Assembly (NCBI GenBank): GCA_045533555.1
Contig: JAZSHZ010000055.1
Location: 1-6,600 of the forward strand
DNA from: SIG480 sp045533555
GTDB taxonomy: Bacteria; Bacillota; Clostridia; Oscillospirales; JAAYXM01
Length of the DNA: 6,600 nt
Reading direction: 5' to 3'
Shown: positions 1-6,600 of the stretch, piece by piece
How positions within the stretch are numbered: the first letter of the stretch is position 1
Layout: each line of letters starts with the position of its first letter
Notes under the pieces: model-generated
What the model was told of the DNA's origin: nothing
Database searches by the model: none
What the model saw: only the letters and a program-made list of their open reading frames with translations
Position numbers and translations under genes: made by a program

Positions 1-105
1 GTTCTTCGGTGCGAACTTGTTCTCACCGATGCCGTTTACGAGTCCTGTGTTTCTTGCAACTGCAAGCTCTTTTGCGAAGTAATCCGAAGATGAAACATCC
101 GCGAA
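1..105 (-). other. SLH repeat 2 (truncated by the window edge)
   Basis: Residues 2166-2200 start with FADV and continue with a helix (YFAKELAVARNTGLVNG) and then NKFAPKN. This follows the SLH consensus F-D-V, helix, G-L-V-x-G, x-F-x-P. The ITR-type motif that should follow lies past the left edge. SLH repeats usually come in threes and bind secondary cell-wall polymers, so the rest of this repeat and probably a third should be encoded just left of position 1. Confidence 0.88.
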
Positions 106-3100
106 GTTTTCTTCGTTCTCGCTTGCAAGCTCAAACGCGGGGACAAGGAGAATTGCGAAGTCTGCGCGTGTTATGTTAGCTGCAGGTGAGAATGTCTTCT
201 CGCTTGTTCCCTTTATGATGCCTTCATCAGCAAGAGCATTGATAGCATCTGCCGCCCATGTGTGAGCACCGAGGTCGATGAAGCGGACGTTTCCGGGGGC
301 TTGCGGGACGTCGGGGACGCCGTCCCCTACATTATCGGTTGAGCCCGCAGTGTTGTCCTTTTCATCCGATTGTGTCGGCGGGATGGTCGGCTTATCCTCC
401 GGCTTCGTTGACGGAGCAGATGTGCTGCCACCGCCGCCCGAGGTTGAACCGTAGACCGTTATGACGAAGGATACGCTTGATTCACGTCCATCCTCATCGA
501 TCGCCATTACGACAAAACCGTTTTCGCCGAGCTGACTTGCATCGGGCTTCCATGTGATGACGCCCGTCTCTTCATTGATCGATGCGCCACGCGGGAGAGT
601 TATCGCCTTATAGGTGACCGCCTTATTGTCAAGCGGGCTCTTTGCATCGACCTTGACGGAGATTGAGCTTCCCGCACTTGCGGAAATCTTATCGCCTATC
701 GGTGCAATAACCGGAGCTTCATCAAGCTTTACCGCAAGCGGGATGCGGAAGCTCTGGCCATTCTGCACGTTGAATACATAGCCCTTATCGGGGTCGGAAT
801 TATCGATATAGTTCTTGACAAGGCTGACATCGCCGATATCAAGCTTGATATTCTCGCCAACCATCTCTGCACCGATAATTCTGTATGCACCATTCTGGTT
901 GGAATGCGTATTGTCAACATAGACATACTTCTTTGTAAGCTCATCGAGGTTATAGTCATATTCGCCATCGAGAGCTACCGTGATGTAGTTCTTGGTTGTA
1001 AGCTCATCGCTGAAGTCAACGACTGTTCCCGAAAGAGCTGCAGTTCCTTCTGTTGTGCCGATGATATCACCGTCGTTTACATAAGCATAGACGTTCTCAC
1101 CCGATTCGCCGATCGAGTATACACCGATGACGCCGCGGAAATCAAACTTACCGTCGATTGTCCAGAGGAGCTCGTTATTTGTCGAGTAGACGATATAGTC
1201 TGTTCTGCCGCTCTTGAGGACAACCTTGATTGCCTTGATAGCATCATCCTTGCTCTTTCTGCCTTCCTTGAGCTCTGCGGAGACAGATTCCATCGAAGCG
1301 ATGTATTCCTCTCCGTTATACGGCTGGAGGACGGATGTGAAGAGCGTATCGAGGTTCTTGCCCTTTCTGTGGATAAGCATATAGTCAAGTCCCGGGATCA
1401 TCTTATTTGATGCCGTGTTCGGAGCATAACCTGTTGCAAATCCGATCTGGCTCGGTGTCCAGTCATTGAGTGCAGTGTACTTGAGGTTAAGACCTGATGC
1501 ATTCTTGACTGTTCCTCTGAAGTCTGTCTGCTTGAAGTTTACGGAGAAGTTTCCGTCTTCAATATCTGTTGCGCGCTGAACATGATCAAGCCATGTGTAG
1601 CCGCGTGTGTACTTAAGCTCATAGGAGCCTGATGTGAGAATCGTATTCGGGTCGGGTCCGAACGGAACATCAGGTCCTGCATACGTTCCGACGTAGTTGC
1701 CGTCTGCATCTACCTGCGGGACAAGTGTGAAGTCATCTGTTGTGTAGCCATTGAGGGACTGAGTGTGGAAGCTGTAGGTGTGCTCCTTACCACCCTTGAC
1801 GCGGAAGAAGTCAACCGTGTAGCTTACATCGCTTGAAGCCTCAACGGAAACAGCTGTTCTTCTGTAGATATCCGTATCGGAATAGACCTCGGGGAAGTCG
1901 ACATCCATAACCTTGACCTTGCCTGCATCATCAAAGTGGAGCGGAGTTCCTCCGACTGCACCTATCTGTGATTCGCCGTTGACAGATACCGTGTTATGGG
2001 AAATCGTCTGTGAGCACCACTGGAGACGGTTCGGGTCATAACCCGTTGCTTCCGGATATCCGAGGTCGGGCATGAAGTTGAAGCCATAAGCATCAACACC
2101 GAACTGGAGAGCATCGTTATGTCCGTGTCCGCCGACTCTTCCGTGGTACATCCAAGTGTCTCCGCGGAGATCCGAGCCGCCGTTTGCACCCGGAATGTGC
2201 TGACCGTAGCGAAGTGCCGAGAAGCCATAGCCTGTGAGCATTTCGCTCTCGAACTCATATTCGCCCTGCTCATCTATAACCTTCTGAATATCCTTTTCAA
2301 GGCTTGCATTATCTGTGAAGATATCGATATAGATATTCTTGATGTTGCCGCCCTTTGCCCAGTAATAGTTCTTTGCATACTGCGGATCACCGAGCATATT
2401 GAATGCGCGGAGAGTATGACTCTCGATGCTTGTTCTCGAGTTCGTTGCCGTGCCGCCCGAGTCACCGATTGAAACTGCATAACCCTGACCGACATTGAGC
2501 TTGATAAACGAGTTGAACATCTTGAGATACTTCGGATTTTCGAAGAGGTTGATCTTCGTCTCTGCGCCGTAGCGGAGGAGAAGCTCTGCGATTTCGATAC
2601 CGTTTGTAATCCAGATCATATTGTAGCCAATACCGACCTCGTTACCGAAGCCGTCGCGGCAGACCTCGTTGATATAACGTGTGAGCATTTCGCCACCGTT
2701 ATTCTTATAGGAAGAGGTATACTTTGTTCCGTAGATCGGATCAGTTACGCTCTTTCTTGACTCGCCGCCCGGAAGAGCCATCCATTCGAATGCATCGCCT
2801 GTTTCCGGATATGTGTCGAGTGCGACAGCCGCAAGGGCTATTGAATACTGATGCATACCGAAGTTACCGTTTATCTTCGCGCTCTTGACACCGTCAATAA
2901 CGGAGCGGAGGATGCCGTTTTCTGCATTCTCGCGGATCATATCTCCCGTGAGCTTCGGGTTCGGGTTGCCATAGAATGCAGCCTTCTCCGAGAGGAACTT
3001 GATGACCTGCGGATCATCCATCATCGGATAGAATGCATCATATGCCTTAACGAGTGTATCAGCGACGTTTGTCTCCCAGATGGAGCCGACGGTCTTACCG

Positions 3101-6100
3101 CTGTAGTCGCCGCCGTGTGAGTGTGAGTAGGAAAGGCTGATCTTTGTTATATCGTAGTCATCATAAACGTCCGCGATTCTGTCGAGGAGAATTGCGCCGA
3201 CGCGTCCGTACTTGGGATCGCCTGTATAGAGGTAAGCTTCAAGAAGATCCTTCATACCGCGTGTGATTACGGAATATGTCGAACCGTTTCTATCCCAGAA
3301 TACGTGTGTGTAGTAAGCAATCGGTGCCCACTTTGGATCCTGCGATACCGGCTGGCTTCCGCCGTAGGTTCCCGTCTTCGGAGACCATCCGAAGCCGTCA
3401 TCAACCATCCATGTCGATACCTTATCCTGCGGAACCTTGAGTTTTTCATCCTTCCATACTTCCGGATAAAGCTTATTTACGAGATATCCCTCTTCGCCCG
3501 CATCGACGAGTTCCTGGTTTCTCTGATATGCAAGTGCGCGGTCGAATGTTCCGTCACCCTTGAGGCCGAGCTTATAGAAGCTTTCAAAGTCATTGGACGG
3601 GAACTTTCTCTTACACTCGGGACATGCAATCTTCCACGGGTCTGTTATCGGATTGATTACCCATGAATATGCGCCGTGGAGTGCTCGTACGTCCGCTTTG
3701 CAGTAGGGGCAGATATATGTCATATCAGCCGGTGACTGAAGTGTTGTGATCGTGTAGGAACGCGGAATTCCTTCCGCGGGAATGAGGTCATAGTACTCAC
3801 TGACATAGTTGACATACTTCTCAGCAGTTGCGATTGCAGACTTCTGGAGCGATTTTGCCCAGTCATACTTGCTTGCATTGATAATAGCCTGCTCGCGCAT
3901 CTCGTATGTGTAGATCGTCGGCTCTGTCTTCTGCGAGCTGGAGGTTATATCCGCATCGCACTCGAAGCTTGCGCCGCCGATTTCTGCCGAAACATGGATC
4001 TTACCTGTTCCGCGTGCGACATAATGAAGCTTTCCTTCTTCATCAACACTTACAAGCTCAGGAGTGAGCGATTCGACAGTCTTTTCGATTTCGCCGAGCT
4101 CGACTTCGCTTCCGTCGTTGTTGATACCGTAGACAACAACATCTGCGCCTTCCGCATCAAGAGCCGAGAGTATATTCTTTTCGCTCTCTGCGCGGATGCC
4201 GACGAGTTTTACATTTTCAATCTTGATTGTCTTGGAGACGGATTTCTCAACGCCGTTGAAGGTTGCGTAAGCCGTGATTGTGACTTCGCCTTCCGCAAGG
4301 TTCTGAAGCTCACCGTTTACAATCTTTGCAATATTGTCGTTGGAACTTTCGTATCTTACGTTTGTCACATTCTTGCTTGCAGTCGTCTTTCCGTTTGTAA
4401 GTACAACACTTGTTTCAAGCTTCTTCTTGCCACCGACGAAGTAGAGAAGCTCTTCATCGAGGTTAAGAGTTGCATAGTCATAGGTTGCGTCATTTACGAT
4501 AATCTGTGTTGCGCCGGAAACTGTGCTTCCTTCAAACTCTGCAGAAGTCTGGAGATTTGCAACACCTGCCTTGAGAGCCTTGAAAGTCTTGCCGGAGACG
4601 GAGATGATGCTTGTATCTGAGCTTGTTACCTCAAACTGAGCATCCAGTGTTCCATCGAGATTTGTTATCGGAACATCGAGTGCTGCGCCGTTCTCCCAGA
4701 CGAGCTGCATCGTATATTCGTTCGATTCGCCTGCGGACATTTCCGTTGTCGGAACGCTGATTTCTGCACCCTTGAAGCCTGTTGCCTTCGGAGTACCGAT
4801 AAGTCTGATACCATTGACAAATGCATTGCCCGGCTTTCTGATGAGGAATGTGTGCTTACCTGCCTTGAGCGATACGGGACGTCCAAGCTTTACGGTCGGA
4901 GTATAGAGATCGCGGACAGGAGCCTTTGCATTGATAACGCCGACGAACTGACCGTCGATGAAGAACTGAACGTCACCCGATGTTGATGTATCGGGGATCA
5001 TTTCAAGTTCTACGTCATAGTTTCCGTCCATATCGGTTACAAAGTCAACTGCGAAGTCGCCGTAGTTGTAGAAGTAGCCGTACTGAACACTGTCCTGAAC
5101 ACGGACAGAAGATGATGTGCTTCCGTTGAAGTATCTTGCATCCGTGATTTCTGTGTTGATAGTCCATGTGTCACCGCGTGTGTCTGCATCGAAGTAGCCA
5201 CCGGTTGACGTTGCCTGCGAGGTCTTATCCTTATACATAATGGATATGCTCGGAGCAATCGGTTCTTCGGAGACTGTGAAGTCAAGCTCTGTAGAGACTT
5301 CTTCACCATCGAGAACGACAGTAACGGTAATAGTTACATCACCGAGATCCTTCGGGATAACTCTGCCGTTTTCGATAACTGCAACAGACGGGTCGGAGCT
5401 TTCGAGGATGATTTCTGCACCTTCGAGGTTTGCATCGTTTCCGTCGGAGAGCTTACCTGTTACGTTGATTGCAATACCGTCCGTATCAGCGATGAGGATA
5501 TATCCCGTCTCGCCCTTTGCAGTGATTTCGGAAAGGATTGCCTTTTCAACTTCGATTGTCTTTGTGACGGATTTTGTAACTCCGTCAAGAGTTGCCGTGA
5601 AGGTAATGTCAACCTCGCCGTCAGAGAGAAGCTTGATTGTCTTTCCTTCAACCTTTGCGATTTCTTCATCGCTTGAGGTGACTATCATTGATTCGCCTTC
5701 AGCTGTTTTGAAGCTGTTGTAGTTTGTGCTTGAAAGCACAAGGTCATCGACATAGCTTTCTGTTATACCGACAGTTTCAACACCATTATCAAACTTGAGC
5801 GTTGTCTCTGCAATTATATCCGTTCCTGCAAAGACTTTTCCTGTCGGGAGAGTGAGAGTGACATCGGAAAGGTTTGATTTTTCAGGTGTTCCCGTGAATT
5901 TAAGGTTTCCGATTGCCATTCTTGCGTGAGTTCCGCCAAGCGCGACATCACCTGCAACAAAGAGGGTGTGCTTGCCTTCTTTAAGCTCGAGCGGACGGAG
6001 CCTTGTGTCTCCCGCCTTGCCCTGAACACCGTTTATCTGACCGATATATTTGCCGTCGATATATGCGCTTGCCCAACCGCCGTCTGTTGCGTTGAGCGCA

Positions 6101-6600
6101 GTTGTGAGGATTGATACATCATAGAAGCCATCCTGATCGATTGCAAAATCGAGAGCCATTGCGCGGTATGTGAGCGGAGTAGGTCTGATATATGCATAGA
6201 TACCGAGGGGATAGAGACCTGCTGAATCCTTCCAGAATGTGTCCTTAAGATATGTACACGTTCCTGCTTTATTTATTTCCCAACCGTCTTTATCATAAGT
6301 ATACTCTGTCATAATCGGCTTTACGCCGCTTGTTATATATTTATTGAATTCATAGAATTTATTTGCGATTTCGTTTGCCGCAACGATGACATTCTTCTCG
6401 ATTGAGAATGCAATACCGTTTATTGTTCCCGAAACCGTTACCTTTTCAGTCTCGGAAACAGCAGTACCCTTTACCTTAAAGGTAAGGTTTTCACCGCTTG
6501 TTGCGACATCGGAAACTGCGAGATTTTCGCTGCCGTTGACAGAGATTACGCAATCGCCGTCAAAGTTTGCATATGTGCGGTCATTCATCTTGAGCTTTGC
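1..6600 (-). CDS. Giant SLH-anchored heparinase II/III family polysaccharide lyase-like protein (partial at both ends)
   Basis: One minus-strand frame is open for all 2,200 codons of the window, and the translation makes coherent protein domains throughout. The start codon and expected signal peptide lie beyond the right edge; the stop lies beyond the left edge. Domain order is Ig-like, binding-like module A, two Big_2-like, module B, three Big_2-like, alpha/alpha toroid (about 890-1459), heparinase II/III beta-sandwich with HGHND (1492-1496) and SHN (1534-1536), He_PIG-like, linker, then SLH. Enzymes of this fold cleave uronic-acid-containing polysaccharides by beta-elimination. The SLH repeats imply a cell-wall location. 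Cysteines are few, and four of them form a paired CxxC set at 964-996. Most heparinase II/III enzymes are 600-900 residues, so this one is unusually large. The substrate is not predictable: glycosaminoglycans, alginate-like or other uronans are all possible. The lyase fold and anchoring are well supported; the exact activity is not. Confidence 0.93.
145..288 (-). other. SLH repeat 1 (complete S-layer homology repeat)
   Basis: Residues 2105-2152 match the SLH pattern well: FIDLGAHTWAADAI, then GIIKG, then TFSPAANITRADFAILL. The conserved tryptophan is W2115 and the I-T-R-A core is 2143-2146, the segment that in characterised SLH proteins contacts pyruvylated secondary cell-wall polysaccharide. 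About 13 residues of acidic spacer (ending ENEEN) separate it from the next FADV. It places the C-terminus of the protein on the outer face of a Gram-positive-type cell wall. Confidence 0.93.
289..450 (-). other. Low-complexity Gly/Ser/Thr/Pro linker before the SLH repeats
   Basis: Residues 2051-2104 open with STSGGGGSTSAPSTKPEDKP and continue rich in P, T, S, D and G up to the first SLH repeat. Such linkers between a catalytic unit and a wall anchor are usually disordered and can span the wall. The C-terminal third (VGDGVPDVPQAPGN) has codons unlike the rest of the gene: GGG, two CCC, CAA and GCC. It also contains a palindrome, listed separately. Confidence 0.85.
305..327. repeat. GC-rich inverted repeat in the linker coding sequence
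   Basis: On the plus strand GGGGAC (313-318) and GTCCCC (322-327) form a perfect 6-bp inverted repeat around a 3-base GCC loop. A further GGGAC copy lies at 305-309, giving a short direct repeat. On the minus strand it encodes GDGVPDVP. It may be chance in a GC-rich linker, or the core of a small dispersed palindromic element taken into the reading frame. It cannot be an ordinary terminator, because translation continues through it. Confidence 0.5.
451..720 (-). other. Putative-Ig (He_PIG-like) domain
   Basis: Residues 1961-2050 carry the hallmarks of the He_PIG family (cadherin-like bacterial Ig domains). There is an APVIAPIGDKISASAG start and a VTYKAITLPRGASINEETG centre, with the typical P-x-G-A-x-I-x-x-x-T-G signature. 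It is followed by VITWKPDASQLGENGFVVMA and DEDGRESSVSFVITVYG. These domains are structural spacers in secreted bacterial proteins. Here it sits between the lyase and the disordered linker, so a stalk role is likely. Confidence 0.85.
721..1029 (-). other. Accessory beta segment after the lyase core
   Basis: Residues 1858-1960 begin GTVVDFSDEL and include YVYVDNTHSNQNGAYRIIGA, followed by IKLDIGDVSLVKNYID. The pattern of short beta strands with an asparagine-rich turn resembles the C-terminal extension I recall from large secreted Firmicute heparinase-like proteins. I cannot assign a named domain or function. It probably packs against the lyase beta-sandwich rather than acting alone. Its boundary with that sandwich is approximate. 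Confidence 0.5.
1030..2223 (-). other. Heparinase II/III C-terminal beta-sandwich (catalytic and metal-site motifs)
   Basis: Residues about 1460-1857. The core is WMYHGRVGGHGHNDALQFGV (H1492, H1494), then NFMPDLGY (D1512), then ISHNTVSVNG (H1535, N1536). This H-x-H...D-x-G...H-N series is the signature of the heparinase II/III beta domain. By analogy with Pedobacter heparinase II, recalled from memory, H1492 would face the active site and H1494, D1512 and H1535 would form a structural zinc site. Downstream strands (RRTAVSVEASSDVSYTVDFFRV, split here only by a predicted turn, and VKGGKEHTYSFHTQ) fit the typical beta-sandwich of the family. The substrate-specific loops are not interpretable by eye. 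Confidence 0.88.
2224..3933 (-). other. Alpha/alpha-toroid catalytic domain of the heparinase II/III-like lyase
   Basis: Residues about 890-1459 are mainly helical, as expected for the incomplete alpha/alpha toroid that precedes the heparinase beta-sandwich. Visible family-type motifs are SIWETNVADTLVKAYDAF, GNFGMHQYSIALAAVAL (N1246, H1250) and DGFGNEVGIGYNMIW (E1321, Y1326). There is also IGDSGGTATN in the later part. In this superfamily an Asn/His from the first type of motif and a Tyr from the second serve charge neutralisation and acid/base catalysis, so N1246, H1250 and Y1326 are the best candidates. The domain carries a four-cysteine insert near its N-terminus. No frameshift or missing block is seen, so an active enzyme is plausible. 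Confidence 0.82.
3613..3711 (-). other. Four-cysteine zinc-ribbon-like insert in the toroid domain
   Basis: Residues 964-996 hold CPYC (C964, C967) and CPEC (C993, C996), separated by 25 residues that include HGAYSWVINP and DPWKIA. Two CxxC knuckles at this spacing are the classic layout of a structural zinc ribbon. A redox or disulfide role is possible but less likely given the C-P-x-C knuckle form. It lies just before the first toroid helices. CxxC pairs of this kind occur, as I recall, in some environmental heparinase II/III-like proteins, but this is from memory. Confidence 0.75.
3934..4215 (-). other. Big_2-like Ig domain, third of the set after module B
   Basis: Residues 796-889 run from NVKLVGIRAESEKNILSALD to FECDADITSSS. 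The end pattern LVSVDEEGKLHYVARGTGKI is the Big_2 signature (V-x-V-x-x-x-G-x-l-x-a-x-x-x-G-x-a). It is more diverged than its neighbours and borders the lyase domain directly, so it probably contacts or orients the catalytic unit. Confidence 0.75.
4216..4488 (-). other. Big_2-like Ig domain, second after module B
   Basis: Residues 705-795, with VRYESSNDNIAKIVNGELQ, then LAEGEVTITAYATFNG, and ending SVSKTIKIE. This is a good Big_2 (bacterial Ig-like group 2) pattern of about 90 residues. It shares the G-V-x-K-S-V-x-K-T-I-x-(I/V)-E ending with the Big_2 domain at 5545..5877, supporting descent by internal duplication. The role is structural spacing on the cell surface. Confidence 0.85.
4489..4785 (-). 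other. Big_2-like Ig domain, first after module B
   Basis: Residues 606-704, starting TGFKGAEISVPTTEMSAGES and containing FEVTSSDTSIISVSGKTFKA, then LKAGVANLQTSAEFEG. The TSSD...I-x-V...G-x-x-x-x-A-L-x-A-G-x-A core is typical of Big_2 domains. It follows module B at once, just as the Big_2 domain at 5545..5877 follows module A. Confidence 0.82.
4786..5262 (-). other. Carbohydrate-binding-like beta-sandwich, module B
   Basis: Residues about 447-605. The core reads DMDGNYDVELEM (GNYDV 526-530), FFIDGQFVGVIN (547 on), SLKAGKHTFLIR (GKHT 581-584) and ends IGTP (604). A G-x-Y-x-(V/L), then F-x-D-G-x-x-x-G, then L-x-x-G-x-H-T series is characteristic of CBM6/CBM35-type and related beta-sandwiches that bind sugars. 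It aligns with module A over its full length. Substrate binding is inferred from fold resemblance only; a purely structural jelly-roll is possible. Confidence 0.65.
5263..5544 (-). other. Big_2-like Ig domain, second after module A
   Basis: Residues 353-446, from KAILSEITAKGETGYILIA to LDFTVSEE. The centre IILESSDPSVAVIENGRVIP followed by LGDVTITVTVVLDG is a clear Big_2 signature (S-S-D-x-x-V-A-x-I-x-x-G-x-V). It is a spacer between module A and module B. Confidence 0.83.
5545..5877 (-). other. Big_2-like Ig domain, first after module A
   Basis: Residues 242-352, starting near SNLSDVTLTLPTGKVFAGTD and closing with VTSSDEEIAKVEGKTIKL, then LSDGEVDITFTATLDG and SVTKTIEVE. It has the Big_2 layout but is somewhat long, with an extra loop around DDLVLSSTNYNSFKTAEGES. 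It is closest to the domains that follow module B. Confidence 0.8.
5881..6366 (-). other. Carbohydrate-binding-like beta-sandwich, module A
   Basis: Residues about 79-240. The matching landmarks are DQDGFYDVSILT (GFYDV 158-162), AYIDGKYIGQIN (180 on), ELKEGKHTLFVA (GKHT 209-212) and FTGTP (ending 239). Landmark spacings are close to those of module B, and the approach strands also match (DGWEIN versus DTWTIN). It is therefore a diverged duplicate. Exposed aromatics (W107, W133 region, Y-rich loops) could serve sugar binding, but no binding residue can be named with confidence. Confidence 0.65.
6367..6600 (-). other. Partial Ig-like (Big_2-like) domain at the right edge
   Basis: Residues 1-78 (AKLKMNDRTYANFDGDCVIS at the edge, ending SIEKNVIVAANEIA). 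The alternating strands GENLTFKVKGTAVSETEKVT, then VSGTINGIAFSIEKNVIV resemble the second half of a Big_2-like domain. The Met codon at residue 5 sits inside the domain and has no upstream ribosome binding site in view, so it is not taken as the start. More Ig-like or binding modules, plus a signal peptide, are expected beyond 6600. Confidence 0.6.

Noticed and set aside
313..327. The hairpin as a transcription terminator
   Set aside because: The stem is only 6 bp, no T-run follows on either strand, and the coding frame continues through it into SLH repeats.
904..1410. A 168-codon plus-strand open frame
   Set aside because: It is antisense to the lyase beta-sandwich, which translates coherently. 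Its composition (Cys, Ile, Asp and Val rich) is a by-product of codon bias on the other strand.
3994..4620. A 208-codon plus-strand open frame rich in cysteine
   Set aside because: It lies antisense to clear Big_2-like domains. Its cysteines are reverse complements of the frequent GCA alanine codons, and it has no recognisable domain or ribosome binding site.
4665..4886. Short minus-strand open frames offset from the main frame (also at 5037..5309, 2274..2495 and 1962..2273)
   Set aside because: All are Arg/Ser/Gln-rich out-of-frame readings within the large gene, without domain resemblance.
5240..5722. A 160-codon plus-strand Ser/Thr-rich open frame
   Set aside because: It mirrors two well-formed Big_2-like domains on the minus strand. 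The Ser/Thr-rich content reflects reverse complements of Glu, Gly and Asp codons, with no independent gene signals.
4786..6366. The repeated modules as a nucleotide-level tandem repeat
   Set aside because: Similarity is visible in protein landmarks only; the DNA of the two modules is too diverged to call a DNA repeat.
6586..6588. The ATG at residue 5 of the fragment as a start codon
   Set aside because: The frame is open upstream to the window edge, the residues around it look like mid-domain Ig-like sequence, and there is no signal peptide after it as a secreted SLH protein would need.

Overview
The whole 6,600-base window lies inside one very long gene on the minus strand. Read from position 6600 down to 1, it gives 2,200 consecutive sense codons with no stop. 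Neither the start codon nor the stop codon is in view, so this is an internal fragment of a protein longer than 2,200 residues. Residue numbers below count from the first codon in the window, at 6600..6598. There is no intergenic DNA, and I see no RNA gene, promoter, terminator, mobile element or CRISPR array.

The fragment is a modular, secreted polysaccharide lyase-like protein. From N to C terminus it has:
- a partial Ig-like (Big_2-like) domain
- a carbohydrate-binding-like beta-sandwich (module A)
- two Big_2-like domains
- a second, related beta-sandwich (module B)
- three more Big_2-like domains
- a heparinase II/III-type catalytic unit, made of an alpha/alpha toroid carrying a four-cysteine zinc-ribbon-like insert, followed by a beta-sandwich with HGHND and SHN motifs
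- an accessory beta segment and a putative-Ig (He_PIG-like) domain
- a Gly/Ser/Thr/Pro-rich linker
- one complete S-layer homology (SLH) repeat and the start of a second, cut by the window edge.

SLH repeats anchor proteins to the cell wall of Gram-positive-type bacteria. With the Big_2 stalk, near-exclusive CTC/CTT leucine codons, CAG glutamine codons and moderate GC, they suggest an anaerobic Clostridia-type Firmicute, perhaps from a gut or rumen. The organism call is inference.

The likely working model is a wall-tethered enzyme. The SLH repeats hold the C-terminus on the cell wall, the flexible linker and He_PIG-like domain lift the lyase away from it, and the N-terminal binding and Ig-like modules reach out to capture an acidic polysaccharide. 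The substrate cannot be read from the sequence. The family architecture is recognisable rather than a wholly new system. The most unusual details are the four-cysteine insert, the duplicated binding modules, and a GC-rich palindromic patch of odd codon usage in the linker.
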